Below, in pieces: positions 31,527-41,800 of a stretch of 64,000 nucleotides of DNA (the first letter of the stretch is position 1; each line of letters starts with the position of its first letter). The stretch covers positions 1 to 64,000 of the forward strand of contig JAPDRN010000106.1 in the NCBI GenBank assembly GCA_030247855.1, in the 5' to 3' direction. This DNA comes from Knufia peltigerae. Its lineage: Eukaryota > Ascomycota > Eurotiomycetes > Chaetothyriales > Trichomeriaceae. Below the pieces are notes generated by a model. It was not told the DNA's origin. It did not search any database and saw nothing but the letters and a program-made list of their open reading frames with translations. Position numbers and translations under genes: made by a program.

Positions 31527-32105
31527 CGGCACTGGCTCTGGAATTGTAAGAAAAGAGGGAGTAGTGCGTCAAATTGATGTCATTCTCTTGAGGCTAATTC
31601 CAAAGAGAAGGACCACACAAGCATATCTCGGCATTCTTAAGCATCGACACACATGCACACCCAAAAGAAATTCGGTGCGTGTATTGGTGCACAACCAAGA
31701 CCACATTCCTCGATTAATTCATGATCTTTGACGGTAAAATTGCCCTTCTGACTCTCGTTGAGATGATAACCTCCACAAACTGAGGAACTGAGGTGTGCTA
31801 TAAAGCAAGCTGACGAAAGGCTAACAGACCTTCGACGACGAAACCTTTGATTCGACAGCGACTAAAAGGAGTGATTCGTATGCCATTGGAAGGTGACTTT
31901 TCGGTTGCTAGACTCAGTTATACGTCCTTCAAGGGATATTGCCGAGCATTTCAGTAAATGGCTGCGTATAGGTTGTAATCTGTAAGTTGGCGTATAAACA
32001 AGACCACCAGGACATTAGAGTTGACGACATACCCTCAAGCTCGATGGTCTCGATTCGGTTTGCATGCATGGCCCCTTTCATACTGGATGTTTCATGTCTC
32101 ATGGT
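31319..32105. other. convergent intergenic region with microsatellites
   Basis: About 790 bp between two convergent genes. It contains two short TATATA tracts near 31366-31390 and an adjoining CA/CT microsatellite. No coding frame supported. Confidence 0.5.
31480..31525 (+). repeat. (AC)n-(CT)n compound microsatellite
   Basis: An ACACACACAC tract runs almost directly into about 17 CT units (31492-31525). Typical compound dinucleotide repeat, expected to vary in length between strains. Confidence 0.9.
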
Positions 32106-34130
32106 TCATTCATTGAGAATAGCCGACCCCGCAAAAAGAGCAGTGTCTGAAAAATCCGAAAAGATCTCGGGAAACAATTCCTCAATCGACCCTTGACCTT
32201 GGGGCATGAGAAAGGCATCTTCCGGGAGAGGTTCTCCAAGCATGTCGTCGTCGGCGCCGCCGCCCATATAGATTCGCGTGTCCATGAGATCATTGCCGTT
32301 GCTCTGCACGGGAGAAGGCAGGGTCAGGGTGTTATTCGCCATGGGCGATGATCTGGGTAGGGCATCTTCGATCCTCTTCAAGATCGACTCGCTCTGGGAC
32401 AAGGCAGTCTCGGCGAGGTCCCACTTGTCCTCCTCGTGGAACCGCTTCAGGCAGTCGACGAGAGACCTGGCGCTGGCCATGCACTGAAGCCGCACGTTCG
32501 TGTAGCTCGTCTGCAGGGCGCAGCGGAGGAGGAGGGTCACGGCCGAGGTGAAGTGGTGGGCGTTGTACGGCATCCAAAACCCCATCAGGTCCTGCTTGCT
32601 CAGCGCCGTCACGAAGCGCACAATGTCTTCCGCGGCAGTTTGGCACCCAAGCAACCACGACGACGAAGGGTCGCTTTCCCGTTGGCTGATTTCGTGCCAG
32701 GCGATTCGACGGAGAAGCATGCGGACCGAGAGATAACATAGTTGGAGGTTGAGGAGACCAGGGACGGGTGGACGAGTCGTAAAGTCGGTCAGGTTCAGCC
32801 ACGGCGGACGCCCCTCCACCCACCGATTGAGTTCGATCTCGGACCTCGATGTCTGCTCGGCTGCTATGCTGTCGTTGCCCGACCGGATATGGTAGATGAG
32901 TGGGAGCACGTCGCCGACGATCTCTGTAAGGCGACACAAGTGTATAAAGACCTCTGCTCCACGGACGTGCCTCGACGAGCCGCTCCTTCCGTACGTGAGC
33001 AGATCCATGGTCGGTAATGGAACGTCGTAATGACCTTTTGAAATGTAAGGAGGAGTGCCTTGGGCGAAGTTGAACCACCTGTCCTGTATCACTACTCCCC
33101 ACCATGCTTTCCAGCGAAGTCTCTTTTCCGTGTCGGCAAGCTTCCATTCGCCGCAGTCATGGTTCAATCCGACGGCGTGCGACAAGGCGACGGCTCGAGC
33201 AACGTTGGTGACGTTGTGGAGCAGGCATCTGGACGGCCGGCCTGCCAGATCAAGACAAAGAGATAAGATAGTCGCCAGATCGCCCTTTTGCATATCCGCT
33301 ATGTTCGCTGCTACTGACGTCTGCCACGCAACATCCTGGTCAGGTCTGGCATAAGCAGCAAGTGACGGCGACAGATCCCAGTAGAACAATGCGTATGCGA
33401 TCAGGTTGACGTAAAAGGTCGCATGCATGACGGTCTTGTCTTTCAGCTTGGACATGACACACTCCTCGTCGGTGATGGGATAGCAAGGATGTACATTTTC
33501 GAAATAGTTGGCCAGCAACTTGTCGACAAAGGGCTCGACCTGGTCTACGAGTTCACCTGGAAGGTTCCTGCTGCAACTGCAACCGGCTGGACTAGGTCTG
33601 CGTGGCGGGACGGGGGTATGATATATCGGCTTGGTGGACTCTCGGCGGCCGAGATTCGGTTGTATGGGAACATGTCCAGCGAGGCCGTTTGCCGGGGGTA
33701 GATATTGGTCCAAGATTTGAGTGTCGCGAGCGATGACCGGGCCTACAATGTGCGAAACGCCCTCTAGAGGTTTGTCGTCGGCGAGGAGTGATCTATGGAC
33801 GAATCCAATTCTGGGAGTGACTCGTTCGTCCTTCTTGGCCGTGGCAGAAGAACATGGCACACCGTGCATGCGGCAAAGTAAGCAAGCCTGACCGGGGACC
33901 TCGATGGTACATCGTGACCGGCGCTTGTGGCAGCGAGTGCACGCCGGGTATTTGTGAGACCGATAAGGTCGCGCGGTCTTCATGGTACCAGCGTGCATTT
34001 CTTTGCTCGCGACAGGCGAGTTGTGATGTGTCCGAGGACTGTTGATTGGCGATGGTGAAGTTGTTGAGTCCGGCGATGAGATTGAAGGCGCTTTCGAAGC
34101 CTGAAGCCGATCACGTGCGAAGCCTTCCAT
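32106..34130 (-). CDS. Zn2Cys6 transcription factor with fungal_trans domain (674 aa)
   Basis: Nuclear binuclear-zinc-cluster regulator. Six cysteines at 64, 67, 74, 83, 86 and 93 have spacing CX2CX6CX8CX2CX6C (ACTRCHKRRSRC...CLLCRMHGVPC), preceded by a Ser/Pro-rich N-terminus. The middle homology region (about 200-500) carries fungal_trans features such as ENVHPCYPITDE and RLRWKAWWGVVIQDRW. The open frame extends to a TTG at 34172, but the first ATG is at 34130. Single exon. The gene diverges from a dialkylglycine-decarboxylase-like aminotransferase, with 618 bp between starts, the arrangement often seen for a pathway-specific regulator and its target. Confidence 0.88.
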   Translation of the reverse strand: MEGFARDRLQASKAPSISSPDSTTSPSPINSPRTHHNSPVASKEMHAGTMKTARPYRSHKYPACTRCHKRRSRCTIEVPGQACLLCRMHGVPCSSATAKKDERVTPRIGFVHRSLLADDKPLEGVSHIVGPVIARDTQILDQYLPPANGLAGHVPIQPNLGRRESTKPIYHTPVPPRRPSPAGCSCSRNLPGELVDQVEPFVDKLLANYFENVHPCYPITDEECVMSKLKDKTVMHATFYVNLIAYALFYWDLSPSLAAYARPDQDVAWQTSVAANIADMQKGDLATILSLCLDLAGRPSRCLLHNVTNVARAVALSHAVGLNHDCGEWKLADTEKRLRWKAWWGVVIQDRWFNFAQGTPPYISKGHYDVPLPTMDLLTYGRSGSSRHVRGAEVFIHLCRLTEIVGDVLPLIYHIRSGNDSIAAEQTSRSEIELNRWVEGRPPWLNLTDFTTRPPVPGLLNLQLCYLSVRMLLRRIAWHEISQRESDPSSSWLLGCQTAAEDIVRFVTALSKQDLMGFWMPYNAHHFTSAVTLLLRCALQTSYTNVRLQCMASARSLVDCLKRFHEEDKWDLAETALSQSESILKRIEDALPRSSPMANNTLTLPSPVQSNGNDLMDTRIYMGGGADDDMLGEPLPEDAFLMPQGQGSIEELFPEIFSDFSDTALFAGSAILNE

Positions 34131-34748
34131 GGCCCCAACGCTAGCAAATAGATCAGGCTTTGTAGGGGCCAAATATAAATCAAATGTTCGAAAGGAGGGA
34201 GTATCTGGGTCATTAACGATAGCTGTATGGAGTACGGACTTATGATCTCTTGTTACTGATCACAATTGACATCTAGATTCTCTTATATGAATGCATCACC
34301 CGAATCGCTGTGTGACCCCCAATGCTCGTCAATTCCGCACATTAGCAGAGGGGATCGTTTCATTGGGGGACCGTCACCCCTAGAACCCTCCCGGGAATAG
34401 GACTTCTCATCGATATGAATCTCTCCTTTACGAGTCAGCTTGACGATTGTGCCGCTCACCAGCTCCATCACCTTTATCGAGACACAATCACCATCTAATC
34501 ACACACCGACTTTCACGATAGAGGATAATGGTCTCGCGAATGGGAGTCTTTCCTTTCCGAAATGATGATCAAGAAAGGATAGTGGGAGAATTCATTCGTC
34601 CTATCGGATGGAGAGTTTTCCGACGGTCGATCTGAAATGGCAATGTATATCTTTCCAGGTTGACCCCGGCCCCAGCGCACCATGGCTTGTACTTTGACAA
34701 GATCTGACAAAGCGTTTTGTGTCAAGGCATCCAGGTTATATTAGGGTC
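34131..34748. promoter_or_regulatory. divergent promoter between Zn2Cys6 factor and aminotransferase
   Basis: About 620 bp. It includes two CGATAG sequences (around 34216 and 34520) that fit HGATAR, the GATA-factor consensus. No CGG-N-CCG zinc-cluster repeat was confirmed by eye. Confidence 0.45.
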
Positions 34749-36146
34749 ATGGCTCCTATGATTGAGGACAGCGTCTCCCACACAATCAACGCCCCCGGCA
34801 AACCCGTCAGCGAACCCACCTTGTATTCCAACGTAAATGAGGAGCACCTTCAGGCCATTGCATCGAGTTGCCTAGCCAATTATGGTACCAAGTTCGAGAA
34901 AGATGTCGTGGTTGGTAGCAAAGGGCTGTACGTCTACACCGCCAGTGGCCACAAGGTCCTTGACTGGACATCGGGTCAAATGTCATGCTTGATCGGACAT
35001 GGACACCCCGAGATTGTGTCTACGATCCACGCTCATGCCGAGAATTTGGACCATCTCTTTTCGGGCATGCTATCGCCGCCTGTGATCAATCTGGCCCAGA
35101 GGCTGACATCCCTCTTGCCCGATGGTCTTGACAAAGCATTCTTCCTCTCGACGGGAGGCGAGTCCAATGAAGCCGCCATCAAGATGGCCAAGGTGTACAC
35201 CGGCAAATTCGAAATAGTTGGCTTGGGAGCGAGCTGGCATGGTGTTACAGCCCAGGCCTTAGGCACACAGTACCATTATGGCCGTAAAGGACAAGGTCCA
35301 ACGATGCCTGGAATGCATATGCTTCCCCCACCAAATACTTATCGATCCATTTTTCGCAAGCCTGATGGTTCGTATGATTGGGAGACTGAGCTCAACTATG
35401 GTTGGGACCTAATTGACCGGGCATCTTGCGGATCACTAGCTGCATGCATCGTCGAATGTATTCAATCCTCGGCTGGGATGCACGTTCTTCCACCAGGATA
35501 CCTGAAGGCATTGAAGAAGCATTGTGAGAAGCGAGGGATGCTCCTCATCGTCGACGAGGCTCAGACTGGTGTTGGGCGATGTGGAGACCTCTTTGCTATC
35601 GACCACGAAGGCGTTGTCCCCGACATCCTGACCCTCAGTAAGACTCTGGGAAATGGCTTACCTTTGAGCGCCGTGATCACGAGCTCGGAGATCGAACGTG
35701 TCTGCACAGAAAGAGATTTCTGCTTCTATACCACTCATGTCAATGATCCCCTACCTGCATCAGTAGGAGACAAGGTCTTGGAGATTGTGGTCAGGGACAA
35801 CCTCGTGGAGAATTCCCGTACCCTGGGCTTGAGGTTACAGGCCGGACTGCAGAAGCTCAAGGAACGTTACGGTTGCGTCGGTGACGTGCGAGGGCGAGGA
35901 CTGATGGCTGGATTGGAAATTGTGGGAGACCGCGAGACCAAGGCACCGGCCCTCGACCTCGCACGCAGAATTGCTGACAAGATGTATGAACTGGGCTTAT
36001 GGGCAAACTTGAGCAGCCATTCCAGTTTCGGAGGCGTCTTCAGAATAGCACCACCCATCGTGCTCACTGAAGAGCAGCTGGATGAGGGTTTGGAGATCAT
36101 GGTGAAAGCATTTCATTTGACTGAAGGAACGATGCCGTTGAACTGA
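34749..36146 (+). CDS. class III aminotransferase, 2,2-dialkylglycine decarboxylase-like
   Basis: PLP enzyme of the class III (subgroup II) aminotransferases. The catalytic lysine is about Lys298 in LTLSKTLGNGLPLSAV; the cofactor Asp lies in LLIVDEAQTGVGRCG, and the small-domain motif is STGGESNEAAIKMAK. The KTLGNGLPL context and the ECIQSSAGM segment resemble 2,2-dialkylglycine decarboxylase, which couples decarboxylation of alpha,alpha-dialkyl amino acids to transamination of pyruvate; ordinary omega-aminotransferase activity is the alternative. The frame opens at a GTG (34719), but the ATG at 34749 is used, giving 465 aa. Single exon. The divergent Zn2Cys6 gene is a candidate regulator. 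Confidence 0.88.
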   Translation: MAPMIEDSVSHTINAPGKPVSEPTLYSNVNEEHLQAIASSCLANYGTKFEKDVVVGSKGLYVYTASGHKVLDWTSGQMSCLIGHGHPEIVSTIHAHAENLDHLFSGMLSPPVINLAQRLTSLLPDGLDKAFFLSTGGESNEAAIKMAKVYTGKFEIVGLGASWHGVTAQALGTQYHYGRKGQGPTMPGMHMLPPPNTYRSIFRKPDGSYDWETELNYGWDLIDRASCGSLAACIVECIQSSAGMHVLPPGYLKALKKHCEKRGMLLIVDEAQTGVGRCGDLFAIDHEGVVPDILTLSKTLGNGLPLSAVITSSEIERVCTERDFCFYTTHVNDPLPASVGDKVLEIVVRDNLVENSRTLGLRLQAGLQKLKERYGCVGDVRGRGLMAGLEIVGDRETKAPALDLARRIADKMYELGLWANLSSHSSFGGVFRIAPPIVLTEEQLDEGLEIMVKAFHLTEGTMPLN

Positions 36147-37379
36147 TTGGAGACATTGGACTTGAAAAAAGTCGATTGAAAGGTATTAGAGCTAAGTTGG
36201 TGATGCTGGAACATGATATGATGAACAGATCGATGCCGATATGAATTAGCGCTACAAAGACATGAATGATGATCATAACGATTGAACACTGAATGCAGGC
36301 AGCATCAGGACAACTGCTACTATTAGTATGGTAGTAACTTATTACTCTACTCGAAATGTGAAGTCGACGTGTACTCGTAGGTGTGAATACGACAGGCCGA
36401 AGCATGCCAGAGTCAGAGGTGAAGTTCTGTGAGGAACAGGATCCAAGATTTGAGGTGCTCTGGTTGGGAAATCTGCTGATCATAATTTGTACAAGTGATA
36501 AACTCCGAAATACATCAACTGTAAGGATGGTCTGATTGTAGTCAGGTTGATATCTGTACAATATCGAGCTTGGTCTTGTTCTTGTGGTTGCGGTTGTTGT
36601 CATGATGGCGGGGTACTGTCTGTTATAATAGATGCGCCTAATGAGCAAATGTCCTTTTAAATCGCGTGGATTTCTCTTTAGCACCTCGCTTGAACATGAC
36701 CCGCATCAAACGAGACATACTGTACAGTACATAGAGTTGTGGAAGAAAAATCATACCATCATCTAAGCGAAGGAGAGTGGTTGGCACGAGAGGAAGAAAA
36801 GCTTCGATGAACAATTCTTGATATTGGCGCCCAGAGAAAAAAAGAGGGACAGGCACGAACTGCACAGCCTCAATCTTGACGTTTCCGCGGGTGGTTAGGG
36901 GTTCATTGGGGCCTGGGTACCACCTGGACAGTTGCTGGGACCTTGCTAAGCGCCCTTAAAACCAGTTGATCTAAAGCCTAAAGAGCCTAAGCAGCCTAGA
37001 ACCATGGCATACTTCCCACGGTGTTTTGTTAGTTACCCCTCCAAACCTCCACCACCATCACAATCGCCACCTCCTCCTCCTTCTCCGCCGCCTCGGCCAC
37101 ATCATCCATCTCGATACTCGCTCGATACGGTGTACTACGTATCCATCCCGCCTGGTGACCATCCCGTCAGCACTTTTGCCCAGGCCTCAACTCCCCCCAA
37201 GACAAACAAAAGGCCGCCCGTTTTCCTTTCGTTATCTATTACTCCGCTACCCTAAGATCTTGTTCTCATCAGACGCATCTTTTCATCGGCGTCCCATTCT
37301 TTTTTCCTTTTTATCTCTTTGTTGTCTTGCCTTGCTTCAATCGAACTCAAAGCAACTCTCGCCGCACAGAGCACTTCTG
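36147..37379. other. intergenic, WWM1 promoter and leader
   Basis: About 1.2 kb. An open frame on the minus strand (36097-36684) overlaps the aminotransferase 3' end and has no family. The right part is a CT-rich leader with an 83-codon upstream ORF. Confidence 0.4.
37004..37255 (+). promoter_or_regulatory. upstream ORF in the WWM1 leader (83 codons)
   Basis: An ATG in strong context (accATGG) opens a proline-rich frame that ends 124 bp before the WWM1 ATG. If transcription starts upstream of it, this uORF would reduce WWM1 translation. The encoded peptide has no recognised family. Confidence 0.35.
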
Positions 37380-38403
37380 ATGGCGGACTTTGTGCCTCCT
37401 TCTGGACCGCCACCCCCGCAGGTGCCCGAAGGCTGGAAAGCCATCTTCAACGACCAATATCAAACATGGTAATGACTTGCTAAGAACCGGCTTGGGTTTA
37501 TATGCGGAGATACTGACATTTTGTGTGCGCGTGTTCTCTCCCTCCAGGTTCTACGTCAACGTACACACCAAGAAATCGACATGGGACAAGCCTACCGGAC
37601 CTGCCCCTCGACCCGACGACGATGCACCTCCGGGCGGCCCTCCTCCATCCTACTCTGCCGGGCCCGGTAGTCACGACGTGTCCGACGTCAAGCGTCGTTC
37701 TTTCGAGTCGAACAACCCCTACAACAAGCAGCAGCAGCACGGCGGCCACGAGTCGGACGAGGAACTGGCAAGGCGTCTGCAGGCCGAAGAGGACGGCCGT
37801 CGCGATCGAGGCCAGGCCGAAAGCTACTACAATTCGGGCGGCGGCGCCGGCGGCGGTCCCAGCCCGAACCCTCCGGGTCTACAGGGCGGGTACCCGGGAG
37901 GCCCCAGTCCCACGTCGCCGGGGGCAGGCTCGAACGGCAAGAGAGGATTGTTTTCGAAGCTGTTGGGCAAACAAGGCGGAGGAGGGTCGAATTCACCTTA
38001 CCCCCAGCAAGCACCGCCCGGAAGTCCCTACCCTCCCCAACCCGCCGGTTATCAGCAAGGTTACCCGCCTCAAGGGCCGGGCTACGGCCCTCCAGGAGGA
38101 GGCTACGGCGGAGGTTACGGCGGAGGCTACGGAGGACCACCCATGGGCCCGGGAGGATACGGCGGCGGCGGCTACGGACCACCGGGCGGAGGGTACGGCT
38201 ACGGCCAGCCGCAGTACATTCAACAACAGGCCCCGCCTAGGAGGGGAGGTGGCCTCGGTGCAGGTGGTGCTGCCGCGCTCGGTGTGGGCGGTGGTCTGTT
38301 GGGTGGCATGCTCCTCGGCGAGGCCATCGACGGTGGCGACGGTGGCGACGGGGGTGGCGATTATGGTGGTGACGACGGCGGTGACGGTGGCGGTGACTTC
38401 TAA
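37380..38403 (+). CDS. WWM1: WW-domain protein, Wwm1-like
   Basis: Two exons, 37380-37468 and 37548-38403, giving 314 aa. The intron (37469-37547) has a GTAATG donor and a pyrimidine-rich CAG acceptor, and splits the Trp30 codon. The WW domain is rebuilt across the junction: PEGWKAIFNDQYQTWFYVN and KKSTWDKP, with signature Trp19 and Trp42 and Pro45. A Pro/Gly/Gln/Tyr-rich middle (GGYGGGYGGGYGG) and a C-terminal glycine-zipper-like segment (LGVGGGLLGGMLLGEAID) precede an Asp/Gly-rich end. This order, WW then low complexity then LGVG.GLLGG then Asp/Gly tail, matches yeast Wwm1, a metacaspase-interacting protein. The low-complexity region is prion-like. Confidence 0.85.
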
Positions 38404-38829
38404 ACCAAAGATGGGCATGAGGATGCACGATGCGAGTACCATTTTACCTCAGTACCTTGGTACCACCACCAAGTCTCCTCTTTCACTTTACAGGGTTCAA
38501 AGCGAAGAACGAAATGATTTCACGTGGAAAATGAACGAAGCGGACAAAGAGACACACTCGTCTTTGAGCTCGGATGCGGTGTGCGCGTATGCCGGACAGG
38601 GAGGAATCAAATGTCGTCCAACAAGGCCTTGATCAAATTCCCTAGGTAACTTAGGTAGACGGTTCAGCACAAAAGAGGTTCAAAGCAAAACAGGACTGAC
38701 TCGGTACTCTTCAAAAAGATCTTTCGCGCGCGGAAATATTTCTCATCATCTTGTGATTGACATGACCTCTCCACAAAGCCCTTAATGGCATATGTACATC
38801 ATCTCTCCGACGTCCACTTCCTACCCAAT
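38404..38829. other. convergent intergenic region
   Basis: About 430 bp between the convergent WWM1 and 5-phosphatase genes. Contains their 3' UTRs; nothing else recognised. Confidence 0.45.
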
Positions 38830-41800
38830 CTACTTCGCAGTGATTAACCTCTTCGCCTCGGCCTCGGCCACGCCCAGCGTGGAAACGAGGTACTCAATAC
38901 TCGCCTTCTCAGCCATGCGGCGCCTTACGTCGACAAACTTGTTGAAACAATCCTCCTTCACCCTCGCCCGCTTCCGCGCATCGATCGTCTTGAGTCGCAA
39001 CTTGAACGTGCCGCTGACGGGCCGGTGGTCGCTCGTGTGCACCTCGTGACGACGGTATTCGATCTGCTTCACCCGCCCGGGACCACGGTACAGCAGTCGA
39101 TCGCACCACGCGGGGGCCCGCTTCTTCTCCGACGTGTCGTAGTTATCCGTCCCCACGTCGTACTTGTACGTCGGGGCAAATGTGATGGGCAGCTCCGTGA
39201 ACTGGGACAATCTAAATCCAGATACACGCCGGCGTGATACCATGATCTGGTCCCGCTCTAGAAGTTTGGCCAGTTCGTTGCGCTTGACCATATTGATCAC
39301 CGTGTCGCGAGGGATCGTGTCGATACGATAGTTCAAATCGCCATTGAGTATGCAGATTTCGTGGTCGAGGATCTGAGTGCCATCACCACCGCCGACGTAC
39401 AAAGAGCTGCGGTATTCTGGATCCGGTTCAGGATCCAGAGATTCGGCCTCGAGAATGGTTGCAACGTCATTGTTGCGGTGCGAAGTATGAGTCTGGCCTG
39501 CCGCAAGATGGCAATTGATGAAGCATACAGAACTATCGTCCAATGTGAAACGTGTGATTAATGCTCCTTTGTTGCCATAATGGCCTTTCAGGCCGAGCTT
39601 GACGCTGGCAGCTTGCAGGTTGCGAACGTTCTTACGTTCTTCCTGCCTGATGAAAACGCATTGAAAGAGACCAATCAAGCTCGAGGTCTGCAGCTCAGAA
39701 TAGGCGTAATGGGCGCCGGTGTACCGACTGATTGCGGATGTCAGATGGTCTCGCCATTCGCGGTAGACACGACTCTGATACTGTTCGTTCTTGACCGTGT
39801 CCTTCTTCTTGCCAAAGCCGAGAATGCTTTTAGCCGTCACCGCACGATCTTCAAGATCTACCACTTCCTGGAAGCCAAATACAAGAATCTCTGGCGGATC
39901 TGCGGCATGGATGGCATCCGCGATGAAATCCTTCTGTAGATTGTACGGAGACGAGGCTCCCACGTTCCATGTTACCACAGCGGATCGAATTTCGCGAAAT
40001 GTGCAGTATTCGATGTCGCGCTTTTGCATCTCAGACTCTATCCAGTCCTCTTCGAGCGCAGCATCCCAGAGTCTGACAAAGTTGTCGTGGCCGATCGTGA
40101 CAACCTGAAGTCGTTGTAAAGTCCATACGCTACGTGGATCGAGCAGAAGCTCGTGAGCTGGGCCGTTATGCGCACGCCAGTCCTTGTTCACCTTCCAAGG
40201 TGATGTCGAAGTGTCGTATACATAGACCATGCCAGTCTTGAAAGCCGCCCATAGCTTGTCTCCGACGAACGACATACTGTTGATCTTATAATCACTGGCT
40301 TTGACATTTCCAACGCAGGAAAAGTCTTTGGTAGAGTAAATGGTCACTCGCCCATCATTGTGGCCGAAATATGCTCTGCCACCACCCTCCGTTGAATGAG
40401 TTCCACAAGTTACATCTCCTGTGCCGTGTTGTGACAGAGGTTTTGTCAATGCAGTAAACGTCATTTCATCCCCGGGGTTATAGACGCGAATTTCTTTGCC
40501 AGTGGCAAGCCACAGTATACCATTGACGGCCATCGAGAATGAATGGCCTTTCTGAACCTTGTGAGAGATGTGACTATACTTCATGTTCGGGACGCCTGTT
40601 TCATCTGCTTTCCAGACGAAGAGCTTGCCATCATCGTCGAGAGTCCACAAGTCTCCCCCACTTCGCAGGACGCGAACAACTTCTCGACGATTGTGGACGG
40701 AAGTGGTACTTTTGATGGTATAAGTGGCCACTTCTACTTCCATCAGTTCACCGGCATTCGTGCCCAACCATATTTTGGCACCCTCGCCAGACAAGTCTGC
40801 GGCAGGCTTGAAGGCGAGTGCAGTTACTTTGACCGTCTCGCCATGGTTGATACTCATTATCTGCTCACCAGAGGTCATGTCGAAGACGCGAGTGGTGTAG
40901 CCAGCCGTGCAAAGGTACTGGCCACAAACCTCCATCGTCCTCGCATCGGACTTCGTGGCGATTTCCCACACTGCTCCTTTGCAATAAGGAGGTCGACGGT
41001 TGGTGTGAGTTGCATCAGGATATTCTGATCTGATGGTTGAAGGTTCTTCGACAAGTGCTTCTGCTTCATCCGAGTCACTGCCATAAGTCCTTCCACCGAC
41101 TCTGCTAGGGGACGTGCCATTAAGTGTCTGCGATCTTGATGGCGTAGCTGAAGTAGGCTCAATGCTGTCAATACTGCCACGTTTGGGTGGAGGAGGAAAG
41201 CGGGTGTCTATTGGTACAGTGGGAGCCCTCGATAATTGCTGTGTTGGAAACGGTTTCCTAGACCTATCTGGTGTCGTTATCTGACTCGGAGGAGGCATCG
41301 ACCTTTGTGAATTTTTAGACTCATTTGATGGTCGTGGAGGAGGTTCAACGTTTCGCCTAGGGGGGAGTCCGGGGCGCGGCTCTTCCTCGATGATGCCGAC
41401 TTCAGATTGCTGGTGAGCAGAGAATCCAAATAGCCTAGCATCTCTTGCAGGTGCAGCACGGGGTGGTGGCAGAGCGTGAATAGGAGGAGATGGGCTTGGT
41501 CTTATTGTCTCCGACACATGTCGGGGCGTTGGGTTGGATGTTCCAAGGCCAAAGTCTCGTGGCTCTCGTGAAGGCTTTTCCGACACTGTGTTTGCTCTAG
41601 AGGGTAGGCTAGTCGATTGCTGAATAGGCTGTGGTTGTGATTCAGTAAATCCAAAACCAAGACTCCGTGGGTCTTTTCTGTCCACGCCTGTTGGTTTCGA
41701 GGCAAACCCCATGAATCGTGCATCCTTCGGTCGCTCGACTGGTTCAGGAAGAGGCGGTCCTGTGTTTCGACCCGATGAAGGTGTGGGCGCTACAGGTCTA

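Noticed and set aside
36097..36684. 195-codon minus-strand open frame overlapping the aminotransferase 3' end
   Set aside because: Ser/Thr/Ile-rich product without a recognisable family, in AT-rich flank; coding status unsupported.
37523..38632. 369-codon open frame in another frame of WWM1
   Set aside because: Arises from the Gly/Pro-rich repetitive codons of WWM1; the WW and C-terminal motifs are in the annotated frame.
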